A stretch of 64,000 nt of DNA, taken from assembly GCA_963748485.1 (NCBI GenBank), contig CAVVJF010000009.1:1580103-1644102 (forward strand), given 5' to 3'. A program made the translations under genes and the position numbers. The stretch is from DASRWT01 sp963748485 (GTDB lineage Bacteria > Methylomirabilota > Methylomirabilia > Rokubacteriales > CSP1-6). Shown here piece after piece: positions 1 to 9,272 of the stretch. Below the pieces are notes generated by a model. It ran no database searches. It had not been told where the DNA came from and worked only from the letters and a program-made list of their open reading frames with translations. Positions within the stretch are counted from its first letter, which is position 1. Every line of letters starts with the position of its first letter.

Positions 1-1916
1 CTACTTCCACGCGAGCAGATGGCCGAGTGGCCGGAGGCCCTACGCCTCTATTCCGATGTCCTCCGACGTGCGCCGGACCGGAGCGACGCCCAGCGCGGGC
101 GGCTGATGGCGCTCCAAGCCCTCGGATCGCCCTTCCGGGCGGAGGAGCTCGCCCGGGCGACGCCGGGCGTGCTGAATCCGGTCGAGCGCGCGCGCGTGGT
201 GGGAACGCGACGAGCAATGTTCCTCCGCATGAATCAGCTCCCGAGCGACGACCCACGGCGGGGGTACGCCGTGACGGACCGCGCGATCGCGGACTTCGAG
301 CGCGAGATCGCCGAGCTCCAGGGGCGCCCCGGCTTCGAGGTTCCGCTCCTCCGGGCGCGCTTCGATCTCCTCGTCGCCTATCGCGACCGCGTGCGTATGG
401 CCGATGCCGTTGCGCTGTACGAAACGCTTCGCCGGGAGGGCGTGACGCCTCCGGCCTATGTCCGGAACTCGGCGGCCGCCGCCTACCTCTACGTGGAGCG
501 GCCGGAGGTCGCTCTCGAGCTCTACCAGTCGGTCCTTGCCGACGACTCGAATGACCCCGACGCGTCCCTGGGCCTCTTCTACACATTGGTCGAGCTGGAG
601 CGACACCGCGAGGCCTATGCGCACATCGACGCGCTCGACCGTCGGGAGCCCCCGTTCCGCGGGTTCACCGACACCGGCGCCACCTACGAGAACCCCAGCA
701 AGCTCGACACCGCCCTGGCGGCGGCCCTGGCCCGGTACTACGGCGATCAGCTCGGCGAGGCGTGGAAGCGCGTCTCGGCGCTCTCGGAGGCTGCCCCCGG
801 CAATAGCTGGGTACAGGCCTCCGCGGCGTCGGTGGCGCGGGCACGCGGCTGGCCCCGACGGGCGCTGGCGCTGGTCGATCCCTGGCTGACCCTCATCGAC
901 GAAGACGCGGGACTGGAGCAAGAACGGGCCCATACCCTGTTCGCCCTCAAGCGCTACCGTGAGGCCGACCTCCTCATCGACCACCTGCGGACGCGGCACT
1001 CCGAGGACAAGGGCGTCCAGTGGCTGGCCGAGGACTGGGACGCCTATCGGATGTGGGAGCTGCAGGTCCGCGTCGAGCCCAACAAGGGTGTCGAGCCACA
1101 GGCGGACGGGTTCGGGATGGAGGCGTCGAGCCGCCTCCTCTCACCGCCGATCGCCTACAACTGGCGCGTGGCCCTCGAGTATCGGTTCGCCACCGGCGAC
1201 ACGCCCGAGGGAAGCGTTGATCTGCACCGGGGCGCCGTCGGGCTCGAGTACCGGGGCCGTACTTCCATGGAGTCGGGGCCGTCACGTACAACGCCACGAC
1301 GGTGGACGAATTCGGCGGGCAGCTCCTGCTTCGATGGACGCCCGACGATCATTGGAGTGTCTACGCGGCGGGGGAGATCTTCGCCACGGTGGGGCTGCGC
1401 GCCCTGAAGAACGGCGTCACGGCGAATTCCGTCGAAGGGGGCGCCGGGTACCGGTTCCACGAGAGCCGCGAGGTCGAAGCCGCGTGGCGCGTCACCGACT
1501 TCAGCGACGGCAATGTCCGTCACGAGGCGTTCGCGCGTCTGGGCCGGCGTGTGGTCGACCTCCCGCGATTCGACGTCATCGCCACGCTCGATCTCTACTA
1601 CTCGACCAACACCAAGTCAGACGTTCCCTATTTCAGCCCGGAGCAGGTCTTCACGCCGAACCTGGTCGTCGCGTTCGAGCACGTGACATGGCGGCGCTAC
1701 CGGCGGTCGTTCGTGCAGGCGCTTCAGCTGACTCCCGGGGGGATGATCCAGAAAGGGTTCGGCGCGGACCCGATCGGCGCCGTCCAGTACGAACACCGGT
1801 GGCGCTGGGATCCCCGCTACGAGCTGTCCTACGGAGTGCGGGCCGCCAGCCGTGTCTTCGACGGCGACCGCGAGCAGAGCTACGGCGGTTTCGTCCGGCT
1901 GACGGTGAGGTTCTGA
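1..1916 (+). CDS. pgaA: PgaA-like poly-N-acetylglucosamine export porin (5'-partial, frameshifted)
   Basis: C-terminal part of an outer-membrane exporter of poly-beta-1,6-N-acetylglucosamine. The frame is open from the window edge, so the true start lies upstream. The first ~370 visible residues are TPR-like helical repeats (for example WPEALRLYSDVLRRAP and RPEVALELYQSVL). After about position 1100 it becomes an outer-membrane beta-barrel with alternating short strands and a terminal aromatic residue (LTVRF). The reading frame shifts near position 1259: the upstream frame ends in nonsense after EYRGR, while the next frame continues naturally as YFHGVGAVTY through to the stop at 1916. One base is missing there. 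The stop is 2 bp before the pgaB start, supporting a pga operon. A real pseudogene is possible but the barrel shows no other decay. Confidence 0.8.
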
Positions 1917-1918
1917 GC

Positions 1919-3808
1919 ATGGCGTGGCGCCTCGTCGTCGCCTTTCTGCTCGGCGCCGCCACCGCGGCGGGCGCGACGACGGACTTCGTGACCTTCGCGT
2001 ACCACGACGTGGCGGACGGGGCGGGTGATCTCGAGGCCGACGCGGTGACGATCCAGAATCTGGCCGCCCAGTTCGACTGGCTCCGGGACCGGGGCTACCG
2101 CGTCATCTCGATCGACGACGTTCTCGCCGCCCATCGGGGCGAGCGGCCGCTGCCGCCACGCGCCGTGCTCCTGACCTTCGATGACGGGTTCGCGAGCAGC
2201 TACACACGGGTCTTCCCGCTCCTGCAGGCGTTCAACTATCCGGCGGTATTCGCGATCGTGGGAAGCTGGGTCGAGCCGCCCGAAGGCACTCGGCTGGGGG
2301 ATGCTGCCGGCGGGCCGCCGCGCCAGCGCTTCGTGAGCTGGGACGAGCTGCGCGAGATGCGCCGCTCCGGCCTCGTCGAGATCGCCTCCCACTCCTACGG
2401 ACTGCACACCGTGGTCACCGGCAACGTGGAGGGCACCCGGTACCCGGCCGCGGTGACACACGCCTACATGCCTCGGAGCTACCGGGGGGACATCGCGCGT
2501 CCCGGCTACCGAAGCGGCGTCATCGGCGCCCAGCGGCAGCCGACACCCCAGCCACAGTTCGGCGACGTCCTGCAGCTCCTCGCGTCGCCGTACAGCAGGT
2601 TCCTCGAGCTGACCGGGCGGCTCGTGGGCGCGGCGACCGACTACGGCTACGACCGCCGCACGGGACGCTACGAGAGCGACGTCGAGTACTCGGAGCGGGT
2701 CCGAGCCGACCTCGCGCGGAATTCGGCGCTCATCGAGGCGCGGGTGGGCGTCCGCCCGCGCGTGATGGTGTGGCCCTACGGGCGGTACAACGAGGTAGCC
2801 GTGGAAGCGGCCCGGGCCGCGGGCATGCCCGTCACGCTGACGCTCGATCCCGAGCGGTCCGACGCGCGCGATGTCTCGCGGATCGCGCGCTACTACCCGG
2901 CCCAGAACCCCGACCTCAAGATGGTGGCGGGGATGCTCGAGAAAACGCCTGATGTGGAGCTCGTGCGCGGTCTCTGCCTGTCGCTCGACGAGGTCAACGC
3001 GCCCACCGCCGAGGAGCGGTATGCGCGGCTGAGTCGCGCCATCGATCTCGTCGCGGCCTTCCAGCCGACGCTCGTCCTGCTCGGCGCGGCGGCGAGTGGG
3101 GGCGGCGTGTACTTCCCGAACGACCGGCTCCCTGTCCGGACGGATCTCTTCGGGCATGCCCTGTGGCAGCTTCGCACGCGCGCCGGGGTCGGCGTGTATG
3201 CGGACCTGCCGCTGGGGGCCACGGGGGCGAGCGTCGACGCCGTACCCACCGTCTACGAGGGGCTTGGCAAGAGTGTCCCGTTCGACGGACTGAGCCTCGG
3301 CACCCCCTTCCTGGCCGGCGACCTCGTCCCCGGGCTGGGTCCGAGCCCGACCCGTATCGGCGTCTGGGACCCTCGTGGCCCGCGGCAGGCCCGGGCCCGC
3401 CAGGACCCCGCTCGTCTGCCGGAGTCGGGCCGCCTCGCGCTCACGGCGATCCGAGCCGTGGACCGCTATCAGCCGGCCGTCCCGATCCTCGACGCCGTGC
3501 GGCTCGAAGCGCTGCGGCCCGCGAGTGAGGTGGCCCTCGACGCCGTGGACTACCTGGCCGTTCGCTGGGACGGCGCGCCGCGGACGGCCCTCCGTGCCCT
3601 CCGCGAGAAGGGATGGCTCGACCTCCCCTACGCGCGTCGGCTGGTGTACCTCAGCGCGCGCTCGGAGCCCGCGGTGTGGCGAACCGTTCAGGCGGCCGGC
3701 GTCGTCCACGGGATCTACTGCCCCGAGCGCCTGCTCGACCGCCCCGAAACCCTGACCGCCCTCCGCCCCGTGCTGGGGGCGGCCACGTTTCCCTTCCGGC
3801 CGCGCTGA
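1919..3808 (+). CDS. pgaB: PgaB-like poly-N-acetylglucosamine N-deacetylase
   Basis: Partly deacetylates poly-N-acetylglucosamine in the periplasm before export by PgaA. Protein of 629 aa with a hydrophobic N-terminal signal (MAWRLVVAFLLGAATAAGA). The NodB/CE4 deacetylase domain spans about residues 22-300: TFDDG with Asp88/Asp89, the metal-binding pair His158 and His163 in HSYGLH, and a WPYGRYN motif near 282. The remaining ~330 residues match the position of PgaB's C-terminal glycoside-hydrolase-like domain. It lacks an obvious lipobox cysteine, unlike the E. coli lipoprotein. It follows pgaA by 2 bp. No pgaC or pgaD synthase genes follow; they may lie upstream of the window. Confidence 0.85.
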   Translation: MAWRLVVAFLLGAATAAGATTDFVTFAYHDVADGAGDLEADAVTIQNLAAQFDWLRDRGYRVISIDDVLAAHRGERPLPPRAVLLTFDDGFASSYTRVFPLLQAFNYPAVFAIVGSWVEPPEGTRLGDAAGGPPRQRFVSWDELREMRRSGLVEIASHSYGLHTVVTGNVEGTRYPAAVTHAYMPRSYRGDIARPGYRSGVIGAQRQPTPQPQFGDVLQLLASPYSRFLELTGRLVGAATDYGYDRRTGRYESDVEYSERVRADLARNSALIEARVGVRPRVMVWPYGRYNEVAVEAARAAGMPVTLTLDPERSDARDVSRIARYYPAQNPDLKMVAGMLEKTPDVELVRGLCLSLDEVNAPTAEERYARLSRAIDLVAAFQPTLVLLGAAASGGGVYFPNDRLPVRTDLFGHALWQLRTRAGVGVYADLPLGATGASVDAVPTVYEGLGKSVPFDGLSLGTPFLAGDLVPGLGPSPTRIGVWDPRGPRQARARQDPARLPESGRLALTAIRAVDRYQPAVPILDAVRLEALRPASEVALDAVDYLAVRWDGAPRTALRALREKGWLDLPYARRLVYLSARSEPAVWRTVQAAGVVHGIYCPERLLDRPETLTALRPVLGAATFPFRPR

Positions 3809-3941
3809 CTCACGGCCGCAGGGGCACATAGCCGCTTTCGCCGCCGCCCGTCTGAGCATACGGACCGGCGCGAGTATCGCCTGGGCCGGTGCCGGCCTTG
3901 ACGGGAGCCGCGCGGGCAGTGCACGATCGGTCGAAGCCGAC

Positions 3942-5072
3942 ATGAGCGAACCCACGAACGGCGGCCGGGAGCGGGCCTACCAGGCCCTGCGCGAGTCGGA
4001 AGAGCTCCACCGCGCGACCCTCAGCAATATCTCGGATGCGGTCTTCCTCACCGACGACGAGGGCCGCTTCACGTTCATCTGTCCCAACGTCGACGTGATC
4101 TTCGGGTACCTGCCCGACGAAGTGCAGGCGATGGCGCGCATCAGCCGCCTCCTCGGCGAGAACCTCTTCGATCCTGCGCAGCTCGCCGCTCAGGGCGAGA
4201 TTCGGAACATCGAGCGCGAGATCACGTCGAAGTCCGGGGTGCGCCGCACCGTCCTCGTCCTTCTGAAGGCGGTCGCGATCCAGGGCGGCACCGTGCTCTA
4301 CTCCTGCCGCGACATCACCGAGCTCAAGCACGCCGAGGAAGAGCTGCGGGCCACCCGCCTGGATCTCACGCACGCCTCGCGCCTCGCCGTGGTGGGCGAG
4401 CTCCTGGCGTCGATCGCCCACGAGATCAACCAGCCCCTCACCTCCATCCTCAACAATGCGAGCGCCGGCCTGCGCCAGATGGAGGGCGGCGCGGCGCCCA
4501 TCGACGAGGCGGAGCTGCGCGCCATCCTGTCCGACATCCGTGACGAGGGCCGCCTCGCCGCCGGGATCATCCAGCGCCTTCGGGGGCTGGCCCGCAAGCG
4601 AAGCCCGGAGCGGCGGGCGCTCGACGTGAACGAGGTCGCCGGCGACATCCTGCGCCTCGTCGGGGGCGACGCGCGGCGCCGCCGCGTCATCCTCAGCACG
4701 GAATTCGTCCCGTCGCTGCCTCCGGTGGACGGCGATCTCGTCTCCCTGCAGCAGGTCATGTTGAACCTCGTCGTCAACGCCATGGACGCGCTGGACCAGG
4801 AGAAGACGGGCGAGCGGCGCGTGGTCGTGCGCACGCGCCTCGCCGACGCCGCCGTCGAGGTCGCGGTGAGCGACACCGGCCACGGCATCCCCGCCGACCG
4901 CCTGCCGCGGCTCTTCGACGCCTTCTTCACGACGAAGGTGGACGGCCTCGGGCTGGGCCTCGCCATCGCCCGCTCCATCGTCGAATCCCACGGCGGGCGA
5001 ATCTGGGCCGAGGACCACGGCGGCCGCGGGGCGACGTTCCGCCTGACGTTGCCAACCCTGGCCTCCGCGTGA
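3942..5072 (+). CDS. PAS-domain sensor histidine kinase
   Basis: Soluble two-component sensor kinase of 376 aa with no membrane segment. A PAS domain covers about residues 20-130 (ISDAVFLTDDEGRF, ending in the PAC-like SCRDITELKHAEEEL). The dimerisation/phosphoacceptor box is SIAHEINQPLTS with His160. The HATPase domain has an N-box with Asn275/Asn279 (MLNLVVNAMDAL), G1 DTGHGIP at 311, an F-box FDAFFTTK and G2 GLGLGL at 335-340. This is the FixL/TodS-like HisKA class. No response regulator or receiver domain is encoded nearby, so its partner is unlinked. It sits 133 bp after pgaB and 28 bp before the Rieske gene. Confidence 0.9.
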   Translation: MSEPTNGGRERAYQALRESEELHRATLSNISDAVFLTDDEGRFTFICPNVDVIFGYLPDEVQAMARISRLLGENLFDPAQLAAQGEIRNIEREITSKSGVRRTVLVLLKAVAIQGGTVLYSCRDITELKHAEEELRATRLDLTHASRLAVVGELLASIAHEINQPLTSILNNASAGLRQMEGGAAPIDEAELRAILSDIRDEGRLAAGIIQRLRGLARKRSPERRALDVNEVAGDILRLVGGDARRRRVILSTEFVPSLPPVDGDLVSLQQVMLNLVVNAMDALDQEKTGERRVVVRTRLADAAVEVAVSDTGHGIPADRLPRLFDAFFTTKVDGLGLGLAIARSIVESHGGRIWAEDHGGRGATFRLTLPTLASA

Positions 5073-5100
5073 TCGGCGGCCCGCCGACCGCGGGCGGCCG

Positions 5101-6102
5101 ATGACCACCGAAGCCGGCGCCCGCTCCCCCGCTCTGCGCCACTGCTGGCACCCCGTGGCCTACGCCGCGGAGGTCGCCGCCGCGGCGCCGCGCGCCGCCG
5201 AGCTGCTGGGCCGGCCGTTGGTCCTCTGGCGCGATTCGCGCGGGGTGGCGCACGCCTTCGACGACCTCTGCGTGCACCGCGGCACTGCGCTCTCGCTGGG
5301 CAGCGTGCGCGGCGACGAGCTCGTCTGCGCCTATCACGGGTGGCGCTACCGCGGCGACGGCGCGTGCTCCCACATCCCGCAGCTCGCCGAGCCGGCGGCG
5401 GTGCCGGCGCGTGCCCGCGCGGCCGCCCATCGCTGCGTGGAGCGCTACGGGCTCCTCTGGGTGGCGCTGGAGGAGCCCCGCTGGCCGCTGCCCGAGGTGC
5501 CCGAGCTGGAAGACTCCGCCTGGCGGGTGGTGCAAACCGGACCGTTCCCGTGGCGCTGCGACGCTTCACGCCAGGTGGAGAATTTCACCGACTTCGGTCA
5601 TTTCGCCTTCGTACATCCGGGGCTGCTGGGTGATCCCGACCAGCCCGTGGTGGCGCCCTACGAGGTGCGCGCGGAGGGCCACGTGCTGCGCTACGACTAC
5701 GCCCGGCCCGACAGCAAGAACACGGACGATTTCCCCGTCTACGCGGACGGGGGCCGCGAAGCGGAGCGGCGGCTCACGAGCTACGCCCTCCACCTGCCCT
5801 ACACCATCGTGGAGCACATCGGCTGGGGCACGAGCGAACGCCTCGTCTACTTCTTCGTCTCTCAGCCGGCTGCGGCGGACCGGTGCGTCGGCTACTGCCT
5901 GGTCGCGCGCAACTACAACCTCGATCAGTCCGACGACGTCATGCAGGAGTTCGAGCGCGTGATCTTCGCACAGGATCAGCGCGTGGTGGAATCCCAGCGG
6001 CCGGAGGCGGTGCCGTTCGACCTCGCCGCCGAGCTGCACCTACGGTTCGACGCTCTCGCCGTCGCGTATCGGCGCGCGATGCAGGCCCACGGGCTGGCCT
6101 GA
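5101..6102 (+). CDS. Rieske non-haem iron oxygenase, alpha subunit-like
   Basis: Oxygenase component of the ring-hydroxylating/O-demethylase family, 333 aa. The Rieske [2Fe-2S] site is complete: Cys57-x-His59 and Cys76-x2-His79. The mononuclear iron site follows in NFTDFGHFAFVHPG, giving Asp164, His167 and His172 in the family spacing D-x2-H-x4-H. Length and single-component look resemble vanillate O-demethylase/phthalate-type oxygenases rather than the two-subunit naphthalene type. No ferredoxin or reductase partner is nearby. It lies between the sensor kinase and the calcium exchanger in one direction, possibly co-transcribed. The substrate cannot be read from sequence. Confidence 0.88.
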   Translation: MTTEAGARSPALRHCWHPVAYAAEVAAAAPRAAELLGRPLVLWRDSRGVAHAFDDLCVHRGTALSLGSVRGDELVCAYHGWRYRGDGACSHIPQLAEPAAVPARARAAAHRCVERYGLLWVALEEPRWPLPEVPELEDSAWRVVQTGPFPWRCDASRQVENFTDFGHFAFVHPGLLGDPDQPVVAPYEVRAEGHVLRYDYARPDSKNTDDFPVYADGGREAERRLTSYALHLPYTIVEHIGWGTSERLVYFFVSQPAAADRCVGYCLVARNYNLDQSDDVMQEFERVIFAQDQRVVESQRPEAVPFDLAAELHLRFDALAVAYRRAMQAHGLA

Positions 6103-6122
6103 GCCCGGGAAAGGCACACCCC

Positions 6123-7205
6123 ATGTCGCTTCGCCCGTCGGTGACCTGGTTGCTGGTGCTGGTGCCGGTCGCCGCCGGCCTGGATCGGGCGGGCGCCGCC
6201 GCCCCCCTGGTCTTTCTCGTCGCCGCACTTGCCATCGTGCCGCTCGCCGCTCTGATCGTCCACAGCACGGAGCACGTCGCCGCGCACACCGGGCCCGCGG
6301 TGGGAGGGCTGCTGAACGCCACGTTCGGCAACCTGCCCGAGCTCATCATCTGCGTGGTGGCTCTGCGGGCGGGCCTGCTGGAGATGGTGCGCGCCTCCCT
6401 CGTCGGCGCGATCCTGGCCAATGTGCTGCTGGCGCTCGGGGTGGCGTTTATCCTGGGCGGCCGTCGCTTCCACGTGATGGACTACAACCCCGCCGGCGCG
6501 CGCGCCTACGCGAGCATGCTCATGCTGGCTGTGATCACCCTGGCGATGCCGGCGGCGTTCCATCGCTTTCTCGGGGCGCCTCAGCCTGCGGTGAGCCGGC
6601 CCCTGGATCTCGGGGTCGCCGTCGTGCTGCTCGCCACCTACGTCTGCTATCTCGTGTACATGATCGGGACCCATCCGGAGCTCTTCGCCGCGCGCGGGAC
6701 TGAGGAGCACGGCCCCCACGGTGAGACGACGTGGAGCGCCGGACGCGCCGTCGCCACGCTCGTCGGAGCCTCCGCCGGCGCGGCATGGATGAGCGAGGTG
6801 CTGGTGGGCGCGGCCGAGGCCACCGGCCACGAGCTCGAGATGTCACCCGTGTTTCTCGGCATGGTCCTGCTGGCGGTGATCGGGGGCGCCGCCGAGAGCG
6901 GCTCCGCGATCGCGATGGGGCGGCGCAACAAGCCCGACCTGGCGGTGGGTATCGCCATGGGCAGCTCGATCCAGATCGCCCTCTTCGTGACGCCCGTGCT
7001 CGTGCTCCTGAGCAGCGTGGTCGGCCCCGCCCCCCTGAGTCTCGCGTTCAGCCGGCTCGAGATCGGCACCTTGCTGGTCGGCACGCTGATCGTGGTGACC
7101 ACCGCGAACGACGGCCGGGCCACCTGGTTCAAGGGCGTGCAGCTGCTCGCCGTCTACCTCATCATCGCCGCGTCGGTCTACTGGCTGCCCGTCAGCACGC
7201 CATGA
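6123..7205 (+). CDS. cax: Ca2+/H+ antiporter, CAX family
   Basis: Inner-membrane calcium/cation-proton exchanger of 360 aa with about ten hydrophobic helices in two inverted halves. The c-1 repeat GGLLNATFGNLPE places the transport glutamate at Glu73. The c-2 repeat reads GGAAESGSAIAMG with Glu258, where the family usually has GNAAEH; the Asn and His are replaced here. An acidic, His-rich loop (about 185-203) separates the halves, as in other CAX proteins. The start ATG is preceded by a GGGAAAGG ribosome site. Its stop overlaps the next start as ATGA, implying translational coupling to the channel gene. Confidence 0.88.
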   Translation: MSLRPSVTWLLVLVPVAAGLDRAGAAAPLVFLVAALAIVPLAALIVHSTEHVAAHTGPAVGGLLNATFGNLPELIICVVALRAGLLEMVRASLVGAILANVLLALGVAFILGGRRFHVMDYNPAGARAYASMLMLAVITLAMPAAFHRFLGAPQPAVSRPLDLGVAVVLLATYVCYLVYMIGTHPELFAARGTEEHGPHGETTWSAGRAVATLVGASAGAAWMSEVLVGAAEATGHELEMSPVFLGMVLLAVIGGAAESGSAIAMGRRNKPDLAVGIAMGSSIQIALFVTPVLVLLSSVVGPAPLSLAFSRLEIGTLLVGTLIVVTTANDGRATWFKGVQLLAVYLIIAASVYWLPVSTP

Positions 7206-7855
7206 GGCGCTACGCCGCTCACCGCTACACCATCCTCTTCTATACGCTGCTCCTCACACTCGGCGCGGCGCCGCTGCTCGCCGCGCTCCGCTTCAGCACG
7301 GACCTCCTCCAGGTCTTCCTCGCGTTCAGCCTCCTGGCCGCGCTGCTCGGCGTCCCCGGCCAGCGCTGGCGGGTGGCGCTGATGCTCCTCGCCGCGCTCG
7401 CGGTGGGACTGCGCGCCGCCCCCACCTCCGCGGTCGGCGCCGGCCTGACGAATGGGGCCCTCGCGGTGACCAGTGGCATCGCTCTGCTCGCGGCCGCCAG
7501 CGCCCTCCGGTTCGCGATGCGCACCCGCGCGGTGGATGCCGAGCACATCTACGCGGCCCTGAGCGTCTATCTCATCGCGGGCCTGGTCTTCGGAGTCCTT
7601 CACTGGACGATCGAGAGCGCCTGGCCCGGCTCGTATAGCGAGGCCGGCGCCAGCGGTGGCGGCCTTTCGCTGCCCACCGCGATCTACTACAGCTTCGTGA
7701 CGCTGGCGACGCTCGGATACGGCGATGTCGTGCCCAGGAGCGAGATCGGACGCGGCGTGACGGTGCTGGAGGCGGTCGGCGGCCAGCTCTACGTCGCGGT
7801 GATGATCGCCCGGCTCGTCGGCGCCCGACTCCAGCGGGACGACCGCGCCGGTTAG
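7202..7855 (+). CDS. Two-helix potassium-channel-like membrane protein
   Basis: Small ion-channel protein of 217 aa. About three hydrophobic segments lie in the first 105 residues, followed by an Ion_trans_2-type pore module: helix at about 117-135, pore loop with the K+ selectivity filter TLGYGD at 170-175, then a final helix to about 205. There is no RCK/TrkA-N gating domain, so it is a bare channel. It overlaps the Ca2+/H+ exchanger by 4 bp (ATGA), so the two are probably made in fixed ratio. At its 3' end it overlaps the convergent LarA-like gene by 4 bp. K+ selectivity is inferred from the filter alone. Confidence 0.82.
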   Translation: MRRYAAHRYTILFYTLLLTLGAAPLLAALRFSTDLLQVFLAFSLLAALLGVPGQRWRVALMLLAALAVGLRAAPTSAVGAGLTNGALAVTSGIALLAAASALRFAMRTRAVDAEHIYAALSVYLIAGLVFGVLHWTIESAWPGSYSEAGASGGGLSLPTAIYYSFVTLATLGYGDVVPRSEIGRGVTVLEAVGGQLYVAVMIARLVGARLQRDDRAG

Positions 7856-9249
7856 GCGGCCCGGCGGTCCGGATCCGCCGGCATGCCGGCCTGCTCGACG
7901 ACGCCGATCGAGGCGCCGGGGCCATGGAGCCGGACGGCGCGGTCGACCGCCTCCTCCACGCTCGACGCGACCTCGAAGCCCAAGTGTCGAGGCACGTGCG
8001 CGTCGCGGGCGCCGGCGACGATCACCCGGCCGACGCGGCGCAGGCGCTTCAGCGGATGCGTGGCGAGGATCCCGTGAATGGGATGGAACGCGAAGCGGTG
8101 CCGGTAGGCTTCGATGTACTCCGCGTGGCGCGCGTACGCGGTCTCGAAGCGGGCGGTGATCTCGTACGCGTCTCGCGTCTGGGTGAGCACGTGCTCCCAC
8201 ACGTCGGGATAGGACGGATGGTGGACGTGATCCCACGCGTCCCGGACGGCCGCCGCCATCACCACCGTGCACCCCGGCTTCCCCGCGGCGTCGATCATGC
8301 CGCCGAGGTAGCCCAACCCCATCGAGATCAGCGTCAAGATGGGATTCACCGACGCCCAGATCGCGTACGGGCTAGAGTCGGGCACCCCGTAGACGAGGAT
8401 GTCGCACGGCTCGGGAGCCGCGGCGCGCCGCGAGGAGAAGCGCCGCGCCTGCACCTCGAGGGCCGCGCGCCGCGTCTCGTCCACGCCCCCGGCGAACACC
8501 TGCGCGGCCTGGAACGGGTCGGCGAGCAGGGTGTCGACCTTGAAGATGCGCCGGCCCAGCCGGCCTTCGAGGTGGCGGCCCATCTCGTCCAGGACGGCGT
8601 GCATGCGGTTGCGCTCGAGCGACATCGACATGCCATCGGGGTCGTGGGTCACGCGGATCGATTTCCACGTGGACAGCCCGATGCACACGGACTTCCACCC
8701 GCCGGTGAAGCCGCGGATGTAGTTGGTGTTGACGTACACGGTGAGGTCGGCGTCGGTGACGCGCCGGCTGACCTCCACGGGGTAGCCGTGCTCGGGCGTC
8801 GTCCCGAGGTCGGCGATCTGCGTGGGATCCTCCGCGTCGTGACAGGACAGACGTCCCTCGAACTCGTCGACCAGGCGATCGTCGAGGAGGCGGCGCAGCT
8901 CGGCCGGGCGCAGCATGCGGTGCAGCGCGTTCGCGCACACCAGCCGCACCTGGGAGCGCGCCACCCCCGCTTCCGCCAGCTCGTCCAGTACCGCTCGGAT
9001 CGCGACAGGTCGGACGGGGCCGAACGAGCCGACCGTGTGGTCGTCGAAGGCGATGGTGACGCGCGCGCCGGGCTTCACGAGCTCGCGGATGCGGGGCAGC
9101 CCGCGGGACGCCGCCAGCGCGGCGCGCACCGCGCCGTCGAGATCGGCGAGCGGGGGCAGCGCGCCCTCCGCGGCGCTCGTCAGCCGGCGCGTCCCGGCCG
9201 GGAGCGTGGCCTGAATGGTACCGTCAGCGTAGGGTAGCTCGACCTTCAC
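7852..9249 (-). CDS. LarA-like nickel-pincer racemase family protein (DUF2088)
   Basis: Member of the lactate racemase LarA family, 465 aa from a GTG start 23 bp after the upstream stress-protein gene; longer start choices would overlap that gene. Family landmarks are visible: LVCANALHRML with His110, FTGGWKSV with Lys186 (the residue that in LarA binds the nickel-pincer cofactor), and His202 sixteen residues later, matching the spacing of the LarA Ni ligand. By the same spacing the second catalytic His of LarA falls at Asn176, so the substrate or chemistry may differ from lactate. No larB, larC or larE cofactor genes are nearby. It is last in an apparent binding-protein / stress-protein / racemase operon. 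Confidence 0.75.
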   Translation of the reverse strand: MKVELPYADGTIQATLPAGTRRLTSAAEGALPPLADLDGAVRAALAASRGLPRIRELVKPGARVTIAFDDHTVGSFGPVRPVAIRAVLDELAEAGVARSQVRLVCANALHRMLRPAELRRLLDDRLVDEFEGRLSCHDAEDPTQIADLGTTPEHGYPVEVSRRVTDADLTVYVNTNYIRGFTGGWKSVCIGLSTWKSIRVTHDPDGMSMSLERNRMHAVLDEMGRHLEGRLGRRIFKVDTLLADPFQAAQVFAGGVDETRRAALEVQARRFSSRRAAAPEPCDILVYGVPDSSPYAIWASVNPILTLISMGLGYLGGMIDAAGKPGCTVVMAAAVRDAWDHVHHPSYPDVWEHVLTQTRDAYEITARFETAYARHAEYIEAYRHRFAFHPIHGILATHPLKRLRRVGRVIVAGARDAHVPRHLGFEVASSVEEAVDRAVRLHGPGASIGVVEQAGMPADPDRRAA

Positions 9250-9272
9250 GTCGAAGGGACGAGGCGGCTCCG

